Shown: piece after piece, positions 40,341 to 48,802 of the stretch
How positions within the stretch are numbered: the stretch's first letter is position 1
Layout of the letters: the number at the start of each line of letters is the position of its first letter
NCBI GenBank assembly: GCA_017516065.1
Contig: JAFWDQ010000002.1
Location: 30,625-94,624 of the forward strand
Direction: 5' to 3'
From: Oscillospiraceae bacterium
Lineage (GTDB): Bacteria > Bacillota > Clostridia > Oscillospirales > Oscillospiraceae
DNA length: 64,000 nucleotides
Program-made: the position numbers and the translations under genes
The notes under the pieces: generated by a model
Databases searched by the model: none
The model's input: the letters and a program-made list of their open reading frames with translations, nothing else
Told to the model about the DNA's origin: nothing

Positions 40341-40464
40341 ACTGCGGCTTTCGCACGCGCAAAGCGCGCACAACGCTCTGTGAGAGGTGTTATTTCCGTG
40401 ATACATGCTCCCGGAAATAACGATCTCCCGTTATTCCGCGCTTGCGGGCGCGGAACTCTGCGAG
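40341..40464 (-). repeat. Structured 124-bp element, copy A
   Basis: On the minus strand it reads CTCGCAGAGTTCCGCG... and contains the stems TTCCGCGC/GCGCGGAA and GTTATTTCCG/CGGAAATAAC around GGAGCATGTATCA. It lies about 50 bases upstream of the ssrA 5' end in the same orientation. A second copy is at 55831-55953 on the other strand, with compensating changes in both stems. Confidence 0.7.
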
Positions 40465-40475
40465 GCTTTTTCCAA

Positions 40476-40512
40476 CACCTGACACCCTGTTGGGAACACA
40501 GGGTGTCAGGTG
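40476..40512. terminator. Perfect 15-bp hairpin after the cyclophilin gene
   Basis: CACCTGACACCCTGT pairs with ACAGGGTGTCAGGTG, 7-base loop, 8 bases after the cyclophilin stop. No T-run follows on either strand, so it may stabilise the mRNA end rather than be a classic terminator. Confidence 0.55.
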
Positions 40513-40519
40513 GAGTCAA

Positions 40520-41038
40520 TCAATACTTCTCCGGCTCGGGATAGTCCACGCCGAAGGTGTCCACCGTGACCTTGCGGATCACCTGAGGCTCCAGCGGCTT
40601 GTCGTTGGCGTCACGCTTGGCCATGACGATCTTGTCCGCCGTCTCCATGCCCTCCGTCACTTGACCGAAGGCCGCATACTGGCCGTCCAGATGGGGCGCC
40701 TGGGCCACCATGATGAAGAACTGACTGCCGGCGCTGTGGGGGTTCATGGCCCGGGCCATGGACAGCACGCCCCGGTTGTGGATCAGGGTATTGCCCTTGT
40801 AGCCGGCGCTGCGGAACTCGCCCCTGATGCTGTAGCCGGGACCGCCGATGCCGTTGCCCTTGGGGCAGCCGCCCTGGATCATGAAGCCGGGGATCACGCG
40901 GTGGAAGGTCAGGCCGTCATAAAAGCCCTTCTTCACCAGACTGATGAAGTTGTTCACCGTGTTCGGCGCCATCTCCGGGTACAGCTCTGCCACCATAACG
41001 TCGCCGTTTTCCATCTCAAACGTTACTTTCGGATTCAT
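40520..41038 (-). CDS. Peptidyl-prolyl cis-trans isomerase, cyclophilin type
   Basis: 172 residues, cytoplasmic (no signal peptide). Cyclophilin core: FHRVIPGFMIQGG, GRGVLSMAR-type segment (NRGVLSMARAMNPHSAGSQFFIM), and FGQVTEGMETADKI. The catalytic-type arginine is in FHRV. It follows smpB by 21 bases on the same strand, so it may be cotranscribed with it. Confidence 0.95.
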   Translation of the reverse strand: MNPKVTFEMENGDVMVAELYPEMAPNTVNNFISLVKKGFYDGLTFHRVIPGFMIQGGCPKGNGIGGPGYSIRGEFRSAGYKGNTLIHNRGVLSMARAMNPHSAGSQFFIMVAQAPHLDGQYAAFGQVTEGMETADKIVMAKRDANDKPLEPQVIRKVTVDTFGVDYPEPEKY

Positions 41039-41059
41039 TTTGTCTCCTCCTTACGTCGT

Positions 41060-41515
41060 TTATCCTCTGCGGGATGCCCGCTCCATCTCGCGCTTCGCGT
41101 CCCGACGGGCGGCGTCCTCCCGCTTGTCATACAGTTTTTTGCCCTTGCACAGGCCGATCTCCACCTTGACCCGGGGGCCCTTCAGATAGACCTTCAGGGG
41201 CACCAGCGTGTAGCCGTCCTGCTTGACCTTGCCGTACAGCCGCAGGATCTCCCGCTTGTGCATCAGCAGACGGCGGGGTCTTCTGGGCTCGCGGTTGAAG
41301 ATATTCCCCTTCTCATAGGGACCCACGTGCATCCCGTGGAGGATCAGCTCGCCGTCCTTGACCACGCAGAAGGAGTCCCGCAGATTCACGTTGCCCAGAC
41401 GGATGGATTTGACCTCCGTCCCGGCCAGCTCGATGCCGGCCTCATAGGTCTCCTCCACGAAATAATCGTGGAACGCCTTATTGTTTTTGGCCAGCTGCTT
41501 CACTTGGTCTGCCAT
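41060..41515 (-). CDS. smpB: SsrA-binding protein
   Basis: 151 residues. OB-fold RNA-binding partner of tm[24 protein letters not shown] start, [18 protein letters not shown], the [13 protein letters not shown] segment, and the basic tail [12 protein letters not shown] that reads the mRNA channel. GAGGAGG lies 7 bases before ATG 41515. The ssrA gene is 770 bases downstream on the same strand. Confidence 0.97.
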   Translation of the reverse strand: MADQVKQLAKNNKAFHDYFVEETYEAGIELAGTEVKSIRLGNVNLRDSFCVVKDGELILHGMHVGPYEKGNIFNREPRRPRRLLMHKREILRLYGKVKQDGYTLVPLKVYLKGPRVKVEIGLCKGKKLYDKREDAARRDAKREMERASRRG

Positions 41516-41648
41516 TGCGCGTCCTCCTCTGCGGTCCGTGGGCAATCAGTATACAGCAGGGTATCCGTTCTGTCAAGGGAAAAGCGATGCGAAAAACGGG
41601 GCGGAGCCCCGATGGACGTTTTCCATGCCGCCGCGTCGGTTTTCCGCC

Positions 41649-41677
41649 TTGCAATCCCGCTCCGTTGCGGGTATAAT
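41649..41677 (+). promoter_or_regulatory. Promoter of the acyltransferase gene
   Basis: TTGCAA (41649-41654), 17-base spacer, TATAAT (41672-41677), with AAGGAGG and the GTG start about 30 bases further. Confidence 0.7.
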
Positions 41678-41710
41678 TTCCATATCATCGATAAAAAGGA
41701 GGGATCGCCG

Positions 41711-42751
41711 GTGAAACGGGACAGCAATCTGGACCTGATCCGCTCCGTGGCCATCGTCACGGTGCTGGCCGTCCATTTCTTCTTGAACAGCGGCTTTTAT
41801 GACGTTCCTTCTGCCGGTCTGGTCCTGGCGGCGATTCTCCGCACCCAGCTGATGGTGTGCGTGCCGCTGTTCCTGCTGCTGACCGGTTATCTTAACGGAA
41901 AAAAGACCTGGTCCCCCGGCTATCTCCGGAGTCTGGGAAAGCTGCTTCTGACCTATGCGCTGGCCTGTATCTTCTGCTGCGTCTTCCGGGCGGCCGTGCT
42001 GGGCGGCCCCTGGTCGCCGATCCAATGGATCCGGGGAATGCTGAACTATTCCGCGGCTCCCTACGCGTGGTACGTGGAGATGTATATCGGCCTGTTCCTG
42101 CTGATCCCCTTTCTCAACGCGGCGTGGAATGCCCTGCCGGGGAAACGCAGCCGCCGGGCGCTGACTCTGGTGCTGCTCTTTCTGGCCGTGGCGCCCACCC
42201 TCAACGATATCTTCCTCCACTTCGGCTGGCAGATCATCCCCAGCCAGTGGACGGCGGTGTATCCGGTGGCCTACTACTTCACGGGCCGCTGGCTCCGGGA
42301 GTATCCGCCCCGGCTGCGCTGGTGGCACCTGCTGGTCATTGACGTGCTCTCCGCCGTGGTCGGCGGTCTGGTGCATCTCTACAAGGCCCAGGGCGGGCCT
42401 ATTGCCTATCTGTCTCTCAACTACTGGAACGGCGTGTTCCCGTATATCTGCGCGGTGAGTCTGTTCTCCCTGCTGCGGCTGTGGGACACAGAGCGGCTGC
42501 CGGCGCCGGTCCGACACGGATTTTACCGGCTGGCACGGCTGTCTCTGCCGGTGTTCCTGCTTTCCTGGATCGGGGATCAGTTGGTTTACGGCTGGCTTCG
42601 GGGCCCCGAGCCCTCCGGCTATCTGGGCACCGGCTGGCTGGTGCCGGCGGTGATCCTGGTGCTGATCATCTCGGTGATCCTGGCGGAGATCCTGATGCTG
42701 ATCCAGCGGGGGATCCTCTCTCTGCCCGTGGGGCGGAAAAAGGCGGAGTGA
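41711..42751 (+). CDS. Acyltransferase family 3 membrane protein
   Basis: 346 residues with about ten transmembrane segments. The start RDSNLDLIRSVAIVTVLAVHFFL has the family's conserved RxxD...R and catalytic-type histidine. Members O-acylate sugars or peptidoglycan at the outer face of the membrane. No glycan-synthesis neighbour identifies the substrate. GTG 41711 lies 8 bases after AAGGAGG. It ends 1 base from the convergent carboxypeptidase-like gene. Confidence 0.85.
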   Translation: MKRDSNLDLIRSVAIVTVLAVHFFLNSGFYDVPSAGLVLAAILRTQLMVCVPLFLLLTGYLNGKKTWSPGYLRSLGKLLLTYALACIFCCVFRAAVLGGPWSPIQWIRGMLNYSAAPYAWYVEMYIGLFLLIPFLNAAWNALPGKRSRRALTLVLLFLAVAPTLNDIFLHFGWQIIPSQWTAVYPVAYYFTGRWLREYPPRLRWWHLLVIDVLSAVVGGLVHLYKAQGGPIAYLSLNYWNGVFPYICAVSLFSLLRLWDTERLPAPVRHGFYRLARLSLPVFLLSWIGDQLVYGWLRGPEPSGYLGTGWLVPAVILVLIISVILAEILMLIQRGILSLPVGRKKAE

Positions 42752-42752
42752 T

Positions 42753-44162
42753 CTATCTGCGCCGGGCCGCCGCGGCGGCTCGGGCGTCGCTCATATAGGA
42801 GATGTTATTGCGTCTCTTCGGTCTCCGGCGGCGGCGCTGCCGCTCCACTTTCAGGAGGAAAATGCAGACGATCAGCACGAGGATCAGCACCACCAGGCAC
42901 AGGAACCGGATCAAAGGCCGGCAGAAGAAGCTGGAGATCTGATGGATCAGCCCCTGGAAGCCCGCCTGCTCCACGGAGGTCAGGGCCAGCAGATCCACCT
43001 GCGCGTAGACCACGTCGTTGGCGGAGATGATCAGCTGTCCCAGAACCTGCCCCTCCTTTACAGGGGCACGGATCACATCGTCCGTCAGGACCACGGTCCG
43101 CTGGAAGTCCTCTGCGGCGATGCCGCTGGGCACCATGGTGGTGACGGTCTCGGCCGGACGGAGGACCACGTAGTCGTTGTTTTTCGCAAGCTCCACCGGG
43201 CGCTCCTCCACCAGCTCAGAGCTGCGGACCAGAGTGCGTACGGTGTACTGGCTGAAGCCCTCCTCCAGCAGCCGGGTGGCCTCCTTGAAGCTGAGCATAT
43301 AGGATTCCTGTCCGTAGGAGCCGTTGCGTGCATTGAGGATCACGGCAATGAGCGTCCGGCCGCTCTTGGTGGCCGACGCGATCAGGCAGTTGCCGGACTC
43401 GGAGGTGTAGCCGGTGCGGACGCCGGTGGCGTAGCGGTAGGTAAAGCCCGGCACCACCTTGCCGGAGAGCAGGTGATTGGCGGTATACAGATACCGGCGG
43501 CCGGAATAGGCCTCAGACTGGACCGTATACTGGGTGGCGGCTACCAGATTGGCGAACAGCTCGTGACGCAGGCCTTCCCGGGCGATGAGCATCATATCCC
43601 GGGCGCTGGTATACTGATTGGCGTCGTGGAGACCGTGGGAGTTGGTGAAGTGGGTGCACACGCAGCCCAGCTCCTCGGCCCGGCGGTTCATCCGGGACAC
43701 GAAGGAACTCTCGGACCCCTCGATGGCGATGGCCAGCAGGACGCAGGCCTCATTGGCGCTGCCCACGCTGGCGCAGTAGAGCAGGTCCTGCACGGAGATC
43801 ACGTCGCCCTCCTTCATTCCCAGGGTGTTGCCCCCGGCGGGCAGGGTCGCCAGCGCCTGTCCGGTGACGGTGACGGTATCGGACAGGGAGATCTCCTCCC
43901 GCTCGACGGCCTCCACCGCCAGCAGCAGCGTCATGGTCTTCACCAGCGCGGCCGGGTACATTCTGGAATCGGCGCTCTGGTCGTAGAGGGTCAGATCGTT
44001 GCTCACGTCGTACAGCAGCGCCGCGCCGGAGGCGATCCGGATATTCATTTCCTCAGGGACGTACCTGATCTCCCCCTCGCCTGCCGCCGCGGCGGGCAGC
44101 ACAGCCGTCAGAAGCATCACGGCGGCCAGAAGCACGGTGAGGAGAATTTTTCGGATCTTCAT
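42753..44162 (-). CDS. D-alanyl-D-alanine carboxypeptidase homologue with altered active site
   Basis: 469 residues: signal peptide (MKIRKILLTVLLAAVMLLTAVLPAAAAG), peptidase S11 domain about 35-280, a beta domain, and a C-terminal transmembrane segment plus basic tail at about 415-455. The SxxK motif reads YP-A71-A72-LVK75: the catalytic serine is alanine (codon GCG). SxN is kept (S135-A-N), while KTG is RTG (249-251). An enzyme without the serine cannot form the acyl intermediate, so this may be a penicillin-binding pseudoenzyme, unless the codon is a sequence error. Start ATG 44162 lies 6 bases after AGGAG. Confidence 0.85.
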   Translation of the reverse strand: MKIRKILLTVLLAAVMLLTAVLPAAAAGEGEIRYVPEEMNIRIASGAALLYDVSNDLTLYDQSADSRMYPAALVKTMTLLLAVEAVEREEISLSDTVTVTGQALATLPAGGNTLGMKEGDVISVQDLLYCASVGSANEACVLLAIAIEGSESSFVSRMNRRAEELGCVCTHFTNSHGLHDANQYTSARDMMLIAREGLRHELFANLVAATQYTVQSEAYSGRRYLYTANHLLSGKVVPGFTYRYATGVRTGYTSESGNCLIASATKSGRTLIAVILNARNGSYGQESYMLSFKEATRLLEEGFSQYTVRTLVRSSELVEERPVELAKNNDYVVLRPAETVTTMVPSGIAAEDFQRTVVLTDDVIRAPVKEGQVLGQLIISANDVVYAQVDLLALTSVEQAGFQGLIHQISSFFCRPLIRFLCLVVLILVLIVCIFLLKVERQRRRRRPKRRNNISYMSDARAAAAARRR

Positions 44163-44319
44163 AGGCATCTCCTGTAAAGTGTGATAAAATGATCGTGTGT
44201 CAAAACAGTCTCCGTTCCGCCGGCCATCGTTCGTGCTGCGGCGCGGGAGATGAAACCGCATCAATTATATTGATTATACCAAACCGCTGCGGCGGCTGCA
44301 ACCGGGAAGGCGGTATGTA

Positions 44320-44703
44320 ATGAAATTTTCCAGACTGGAACGATGCGTCGTGCTCCTTTTGGCAGTCTTTGTCGCCTTCCTGGCCGGATGGACGGTCAGC
44401 GACCGCACTATGGCGGAGTCCTTTACCGTCCGCACGGAGACCGCCGCAGGGCCTGAGGCGCCGCTGCCCCGGGCCGACGGGCTGTCGGGACCTGCGCTGC
44501 TGAATCTGAACACGGCCTCTCAGGAGGAACTGGAGGCCCTGCCGGAGATCGGCCCCACCCGGGCCCAGGCCATCATTGCGTACCGGGACGAGAACGGTCC
44601 CTTCGCCTATGTGGAGGAGCTCATCGACGTGCCCGGCATCGGTGAGAGCACGCTGGAGTCCGTACTGGACTATCTGACCGTTGAGGAGGCGGCGGAGACA
44701 TGA
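44320..44703 (+). CDS. ComEA-like helix-hairpin-helix protein
   Basis: 127 residues: N-terminal transmembrane anchor (residues 9-25), a short linker, and a DNA-binding helix-hairpin-helix domain at 58-122 (LNLNTASQEELEALPEIGPTRAQAII, then FAYVEELIDVPGIGESTL). ComEA proteins bind incoming DNA during uptake, but no comEC or other competence gene adjoins. It overlaps the response regulator by 4 bases. Confidence 0.88.
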   Translation: MKFSRLERCVVLLLAVFVAFLAGWTVSDRTMAESFTVRTETAAGPEAPLPRADGLSGPALLNLNTASQEELEALPEIGPTRAQAIIAYRDENGPFAYVEELIDVPGIGESTLESVLDYLTVEEAAET

Positions 44704-45389
44704 AGATCCTTGTCGTGGATGACGAGCCCCTGCTGGTCAAGGGCATCCGCTTCAATCTGGAGAGCGAGGGCTATCAGGTCCTCACCGCCAACGACGGCGA
44801 GCAGGCCATCGCCCTGGCACGGACCGGCGGCGTGGACCTGATCGTTCTGGACCTGATGATGCCGAAGATCGACGGTATGGAGGCCTGTATGCGCATCCGG
44901 GAGTTTTCCAATGTGCCCATTCTGATGCTCACGGCCAAGGCAGAGGACGCGGATAAGATCATGGGCTTTGCCTGCGGCGCCGACGACTACGTGACGAAGC
45001 CCTTCAACATTCTGGAGCTGAAGGCCCGGATCCGGGCGCTTCTGCGCCGGTCGGCGGTATCGGAGACGGCGGCGGCGCCCTCCCGGATCACCCAGGGCAA
45101 CATCACTCTGGATCTGGATGCCAGAACGGCCTTCCGGGGAGACGTGCCCGTGGACCTGACGGCCCGGGAGTTCGATCTGATCTCCCTGCTCATGCAGAAT
45201 CCCGGCCGGGTGTTCAGCCGGGAAAACCTCATCGACGCGCTGTGGGGCTATGAGTACGCCTGCGATTTCCGCACCGTGGACGTCCACATCCGCCGTCTCC
45301 GGGAAAAGCTGGAGGAAAATCCCGCCGTCCCGGAGTATCTGCTGACCAAGTGGGGCGTGGGGTACTATTTCAAGGGCAGGGCGTCCTGA
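44700..45389 (+). CDS. Response regulator, OmpR/PhoB family
   Basis: 229 residues. Receiver domain with acidic pocket DDE (7-9), phospho-acceptor D51 (VLDLMMPKIDG), conserved T and K (LTAKAED, VTKPF); C-terminal winged helix ending with TVDVHIRRLREKLEENP. It probably controls transcription with the downstream kinase. Signal unknown. Confidence 0.95.
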   Translation: MKILVVDDEPLLVKGIRFNLESEGYQVLTANDGEQAIALARTGGVDLIVLDLMMPKIDGMEACMRIREFSNVPILMLTAKAEDADKIMGFACGADDYVTKPFNILELKARIRALLRRSAVSETAAAPSRITQGNITLDLDARTAFRGDVPVDLTAREFDLISLLMQNPGRVFSRENLIDALWGYEYACDFRTVDVHIRRLREKLEENPAVPEYLLTKWGVGYYFKGRAS

Positions 45390-45410
45390 TCCGGGCGCGG
45401 GAGGCACAGT

Positions 45411-46838
45411 GTGAAAAAGCTCTTTTCCCGCCTGCAGTTCAAGCTGGCGGCAACCTATATCCTCATCATCGTGGCGATCCTGGCTCTGCTCAACACCTAT
45501 CCCCTCATCGCCTCGCAGCAGCTGCTGTTTCAGACGAAGCAGGGCTCCCTTCAGAGTCAGGCCGCCATCTTCACCTCCTCGCTGGGGGTCATCGGCACCC
45601 TGACGCCGGAGAACGTGGCCCAGACCATGGAACTGCTGGATGACGGGTCTCTGTACCGGCTGCTGGTGACGGACGCCTCCGGCCGGATCCTCTATGACAA
45701 TCAGGAGGAAAGTACGGCCCGGTACGCCCTGTTTTACGAGATCACCCGGGCTCTGAAGGGCTATGACGTCTTCCAGGCCGGCTTCAGCGGCAGCGCCATG
45801 GACAGTCGGGCCGCCGCCCCCATCCAGTACCGCGGTCAGACGGTGGGGGCCGTTTTCCTCTGTGAGCGGGACGAGGCCCAGGCGGCGCTGCTGTACGGCA
45901 TACGGGCCACTCTGCGGACCATCTCCGTGATCAGCTGCGCCATCCTGCTGGTGCTGAGCTACTTCTTCTCCCGATGGTACAGCCATAGGGTCAGCGGGCT
46001 GCTGTCCACCATGGGCGGCGTCCGGGACGGCGACTTCGACCGCCGGGCGGAGGTCCGGGGCCGGGACGAGCTGGCGGAGCTGGCGGAGGCCTTCAACGAC
46101 CTCACCGACCGCATCCGGGACACGGAGGAGCTCCGCCGCCGGTTCGTGGCCGACGCCTCTCATGAGCTGAAAACGCCTCTGGCCTCCATCCAGCTGCTGG
46201 CGGACTCTATCCTCCAGACGGAAAACATGCCCCCCGCCATGCAGCGGGAATTCGTGTCGGACATCGGTCAGGAGGCCGGGCGGCTGGGCCGTATCACGGA
46301 ACAGCTGCTGCAGCTGGCCCGCTCCGATTATGTGGATGAAATCCCGCAGGCGGAGGCGCTGGAGCTGGGGCCCGTGGTGCAGGAGACCCTGCGGCGGCTG
46401 GAACCGCTGGCCCGGGAGAACGACGTCACCCTGACGGCCAGACTGCAGTCCGACTGCCGGGTCCGGATGACGGAGGACGCCCTGCGGCAGATCCTGTTCA
46501 ATCTCATCGAGAACGCCATCAAGTACAACAGGCCCCAGGGCCGCGTGACGGTGTCCCTGTCCCATACGGAGCAGCTGGTGTCCCTCCGGGTCACCGACAC
46601 CGGCGTGGGCATCCCGGAGGCCGATCGGGAGCGTATTTTCCAGCGGTTTTACCGGGTGGACAAGGCCCGGTCCCGGGCCGCCGGCGGCACCGGCCTCGGG
46701 CTGTCCATCGTCCAGCAGGCGGTGGAGCTGTCCGGCGGCAGGGTCTATGTCACCGACGGCGAGGACGGCGGCTCCTGCTTCACTGTGGAGCTGCCCCGCT
46801 GCCGGGAGGAGGAGATACCATGCGGCGAGCCTGTCTGA
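45411..46838 (+). CDS. Sensor histidine kinase
   Basis: 475 residues. Transmembrane segment near 13-30, an extracytoplasmic sensor of about 140 residues, second transmembrane segment near 168-188, HAMP linker, HisKA with H251 (DASHELKTPLAS), and HATPase with NLIENAIKYN, VTDTGVGIP, and GGTGLGLSIV. The start is GTG 45411, 4 bases after GGGAGG. It overlaps the GerMN lipoprotein by 19 bases, so all four genes from comEA-like on are probably one operon. Confidence 0.94.
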   Translation: MKKLFSRLQFKLAATYILIIVAILALLNTYPLIASQQLLFQTKQGSLQSQAAIFTSSLGVIGTLTPENVAQTMELLDDGSLYRLLVTDASGRILYDNQEESTARYALFYEITRALKGYDVFQAGFSGSAMDSRAAAPIQYRGQTVGAVFLCERDEAQAALLYGIRATLRTISVISCAILLVLSYFFSRWYSHRVSGLLSTMGGVRDGDFDRRAEVRGRDELAELAEAFNDLTDRIRDTEELRRRFVADASHELKTPLASIQLLADSILQTENMPPAMQREFVSDIGQEAGRLGRITEQLLQLARSDYVDEIPQAEALELGPVVQETLRRLEPLARENDVTLTARLQSDCRVRMTEDALRQILFNLIENAIKYNRPQGRVTVSLSHTEQLVSLRVTDTGVGIPEADRERIFQRFYRVDKARSRAAGGTGLGLSIVQQAVELSGGRVYVTDGEDGGSCFTVELPRCREEEIPCGEPV

Positions 46839-47293
46839 TCCTGCTTTTGCTGCTCTGTCTCGGCCTCGCCGCCTGTACCGGCGACGCGGAGACCGTCTCC
46901 GTATGGTACGGCGTGGCGGACCACGAGGCCATGAAGTCCGTGGCAGCGGAGGAGATCGCCGTTCCCGAGGGGAAAACGCCTCTGGACACGGCTCTGGAGG
47001 CTCTCTTTGCCGAGCCGGATGACAGCACGCTGTACTGCCCCGCTCCGGAGGGCGTCGTCGTCCGCAGTGCCGAGCTGGAGGACGGTCTGCTCACTCTGGA
47101 CCTCTCCGCCGCCTACGGCGAGCTGGCGGGGCTGGAGCTGAGCATCGCCAACGCCTGTATCGTGCTGACCCTCACCGATCTCCCGGAGGTGGAGGCCGTC
47201 CGGATCACCGTCCGGGGCGAGCCGCTCCCCTTCCAGGAGGAGCAGGTCCTGTCAAGAGACAATATTTTGTACGATTTTTCTGCGGATGATTGA
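46820..47293 (+). CDS. GerMN-domain lipoprotein
   Basis: 157 residues. Lipobox LAAC (C19) after a hydrophobic signal, then a GerMN domain (LDTALEALF, LLTLDLSAAYGELAG, EAVRITVRGEPL). The domain is found in spore-germination protein GerM and in lipoproteins encoded next to two-component kinases, where it may modulate the sensor. It overlaps the kinase end. Confidence 0.8.
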   Translation: MRRACLILLLLLCLGLAACTGDAETVSVWYGVADHEAMKSVAAEEIAVPEGKTPLDTALEALFAEPDDSTLYCPAPEGVVVRSAELEDGLLTLDLSAAYGELAGLELSIANACIVLTLTDLPEVEAVRITVRGEPLPFQEEQVLSRDNILYDFSADD

Positions 47294-47355
47294 ATCTTTC
47301 CGGAAAAAGGCGTATGATTAAATTTACAGTTACTTTTTCTACAGGAGGAAAGGCC

Positions 47356-48639
47356 ATGAAACCGTATCATATCGAGACAAACTGCCTTCGGGCCGGCTAT
47401 CGCCCGGGAAACGGCGAGCCCCGGACGATCCCCATCGTGCAGAGCACCACCTTCCGCTACGACACCAGCGAGGACATGGGCAAGCTCTTCGACCTGGAGG
47501 CGGCAGGTTATTTCTATACCCGTCTGCTCAACCCCACCTGCGATCAGGTGGCGGCCAAGATCTGTGCTCTGGAGGGCGGCTCGGCGGCCATGCTGACCTC
47601 CGCCGGTCAGGCGGCCTCCTTCTTCTCCGTGTTCAATCTCTGCTCCGCCGGCGACCATGTGGTCAGCTCCGCGGCCCTCTACGGCGGCACCTATAACCTG
47701 TTCGCCTACACCATGAAGCGCATGGGCATCGAGTTCACCTTCGTGCAGCCCGACGCCTCCGCCGAGGAACTGGACGCCGCTTTCCGGCCCAACACGAAGG
47801 CCGTCTTCGGCGAGACCATCTCCAATCCCTCTCTGGCGGTGCTGGATATCGAGAAGTTCGCCGCCGCCGCCCACGCCCACGGGGTGCCTCTGATCGTGGA
47901 CAACACCTTCCCTACCCCCATCAACTGCCGCCCCTTCGAATGGGGCGCGGACATCGTGGTCCACTCCACCACAAAGTACATGGACGGCCACGCCACCAGC
48001 GTGGGCGGCTGCATCGTGGACTCCGGCAAATTTGACTGGATGGCCCACGCGGACAAGTTCCCCGGCCTCACCACCCCGGACGAGTCCTATCACGGGCTGA
48101 TCTATGTCCAGCAGTTCGGCCAGGGGGGCGCCTTCATCAACAAGTGCACCGCCCAGCTCATGCGGGATCTGGGCTCCTCTCCCTCCGCCCAGAACGCGTT
48201 TTTGCTGAATCTGGGTCTGGAGACCCTGCATCTGCGGATGCCCCGCCACTGCTCCAACGCCCTGGCTGTGGCGCAGTATCTGGAGCAGCACGAAAAGGTC
48301 GCCTGGGTCAACTACTGCGACCTGCCCGGCAATCCCTACCATGAGCTGGCCCGGAAGTATCTCCCCAACGGCTCCTGCGGCGTGGTGTCCTTCGGCATCA
48401 GGGGCGGCCGCAGCGCGGCGGAGACCTTCATGAAGAATCTGCAGATGGCCCACATCGCCACCCACGTGGCCGACTCTCAGACCTGTGTGCTGCATCCCGC
48501 CAACGCCACCCACCGTCAGATGAACGACGAGGAGCTGGCCGCCTGCGGCGTGGCGCCGGATATGATCCGGTTCTCCGTGGGTCTGGAGAATATCGAGGAT
48601 ATCCTGGCCGACGTGGAACAGGCGCTGGCACAGGGCTGA
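47356..48639 (+). CDS. metY: O-acetylhomoserine sulfhydrylase family enzyme
   Basis: 427 residues, pyridoxal phosphate Cys/Met-metabolism family. Visible: YFYTRLLNPTCDQVAAKICALEGG, LYGGTYNLF, VDNTFPTPINCRPFEWGADIVVHSTTKYMDGHA with the PLP lysine in STTKY. It would form homocysteine from O-acetylhomoserine and sulfide, feeding MetH. A methionine gamma-lyase role is not excluded by the motifs. AGGAGG precedes ATG 47356. Terminator directly after the gene. Confidence 0.88.
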   Translation: MKPYHIETNCLRAGYRPGNGEPRTIPIVQSTTFRYDTSEDMGKLFDLEAAGYFYTRLLNPTCDQVAAKICALEGGSAAMLTSAGQAASFFSVFNLCSAGDHVVSSAALYGGTYNLFAYTMKRMGIEFTFVQPDASAEELDAAFRPNTKAVFGETISNPSLAVLDIEKFAAAAHAHGVPLIVDNTFPTPINCRPFEWGADIVVHSTTKYMDGHATSVGGCIVDSGKFDWMAHADKFPGLTTPDESYHGLIYVQQFGQGGAFINKCTAQLMRDLGSSPSAQNAFLLNLGLETLHLRMPRHCSNALAVAQYLEQHEKVAWVNYCDLPGNPYHELARKYLPNGSCGVVSFGIRGGRSAAETFMKNLQMAHIATHVADSQTCVLHPANATHRQMNDEELAACGVAPDMIRFSVGLENIEDILADVEQALAQG

Positions 48640-48662
48640 TTCTGAAACACCTGCCAACCTCA

Positions 48663-48698
48663 GGCCGCGGGCAGCTTTGCCCGCGGCCTTTTCCCTTT
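48663..48698 (+). terminator. Terminator of metY
   Basis: GGCCGCGGGCA/TGCCCGCGGCC with a GCTT loop, followed by TTTTCCCTTT. Confidence 0.9.
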
Positions 48699-48802
48699 GC
48701 TCCGGCCACGTGACGGCGGCCGGCGAAAAAAAGTGGCCTCAAGGTCGGGTTCTGTGTTATACTGTATTTGTATTATTGTACGTATCGACAAGGAGGCGCG
48801 CC

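Noticed and set aside
40202..40519. Small frame with RVPRPQ...GACITE, similar to one at 55710-55997
   Set aside because: The protein-level similarity comes from the 124-bp structured element. Changes between the copies preserve DNA pairing rather than codons, so it is treated as a repeat.
44670..46565. 631-codon open frame opposite the two-component genes
   Set aside because: Shadow of the response regulator and kinase, both with full motif sets.
48640..48802. Cobalamin riboswitch before the putative cobalamin operon
   Set aside because: Only 160 bases with the metY terminator and a promoter-like TATACT; no B12-box sequence was found.
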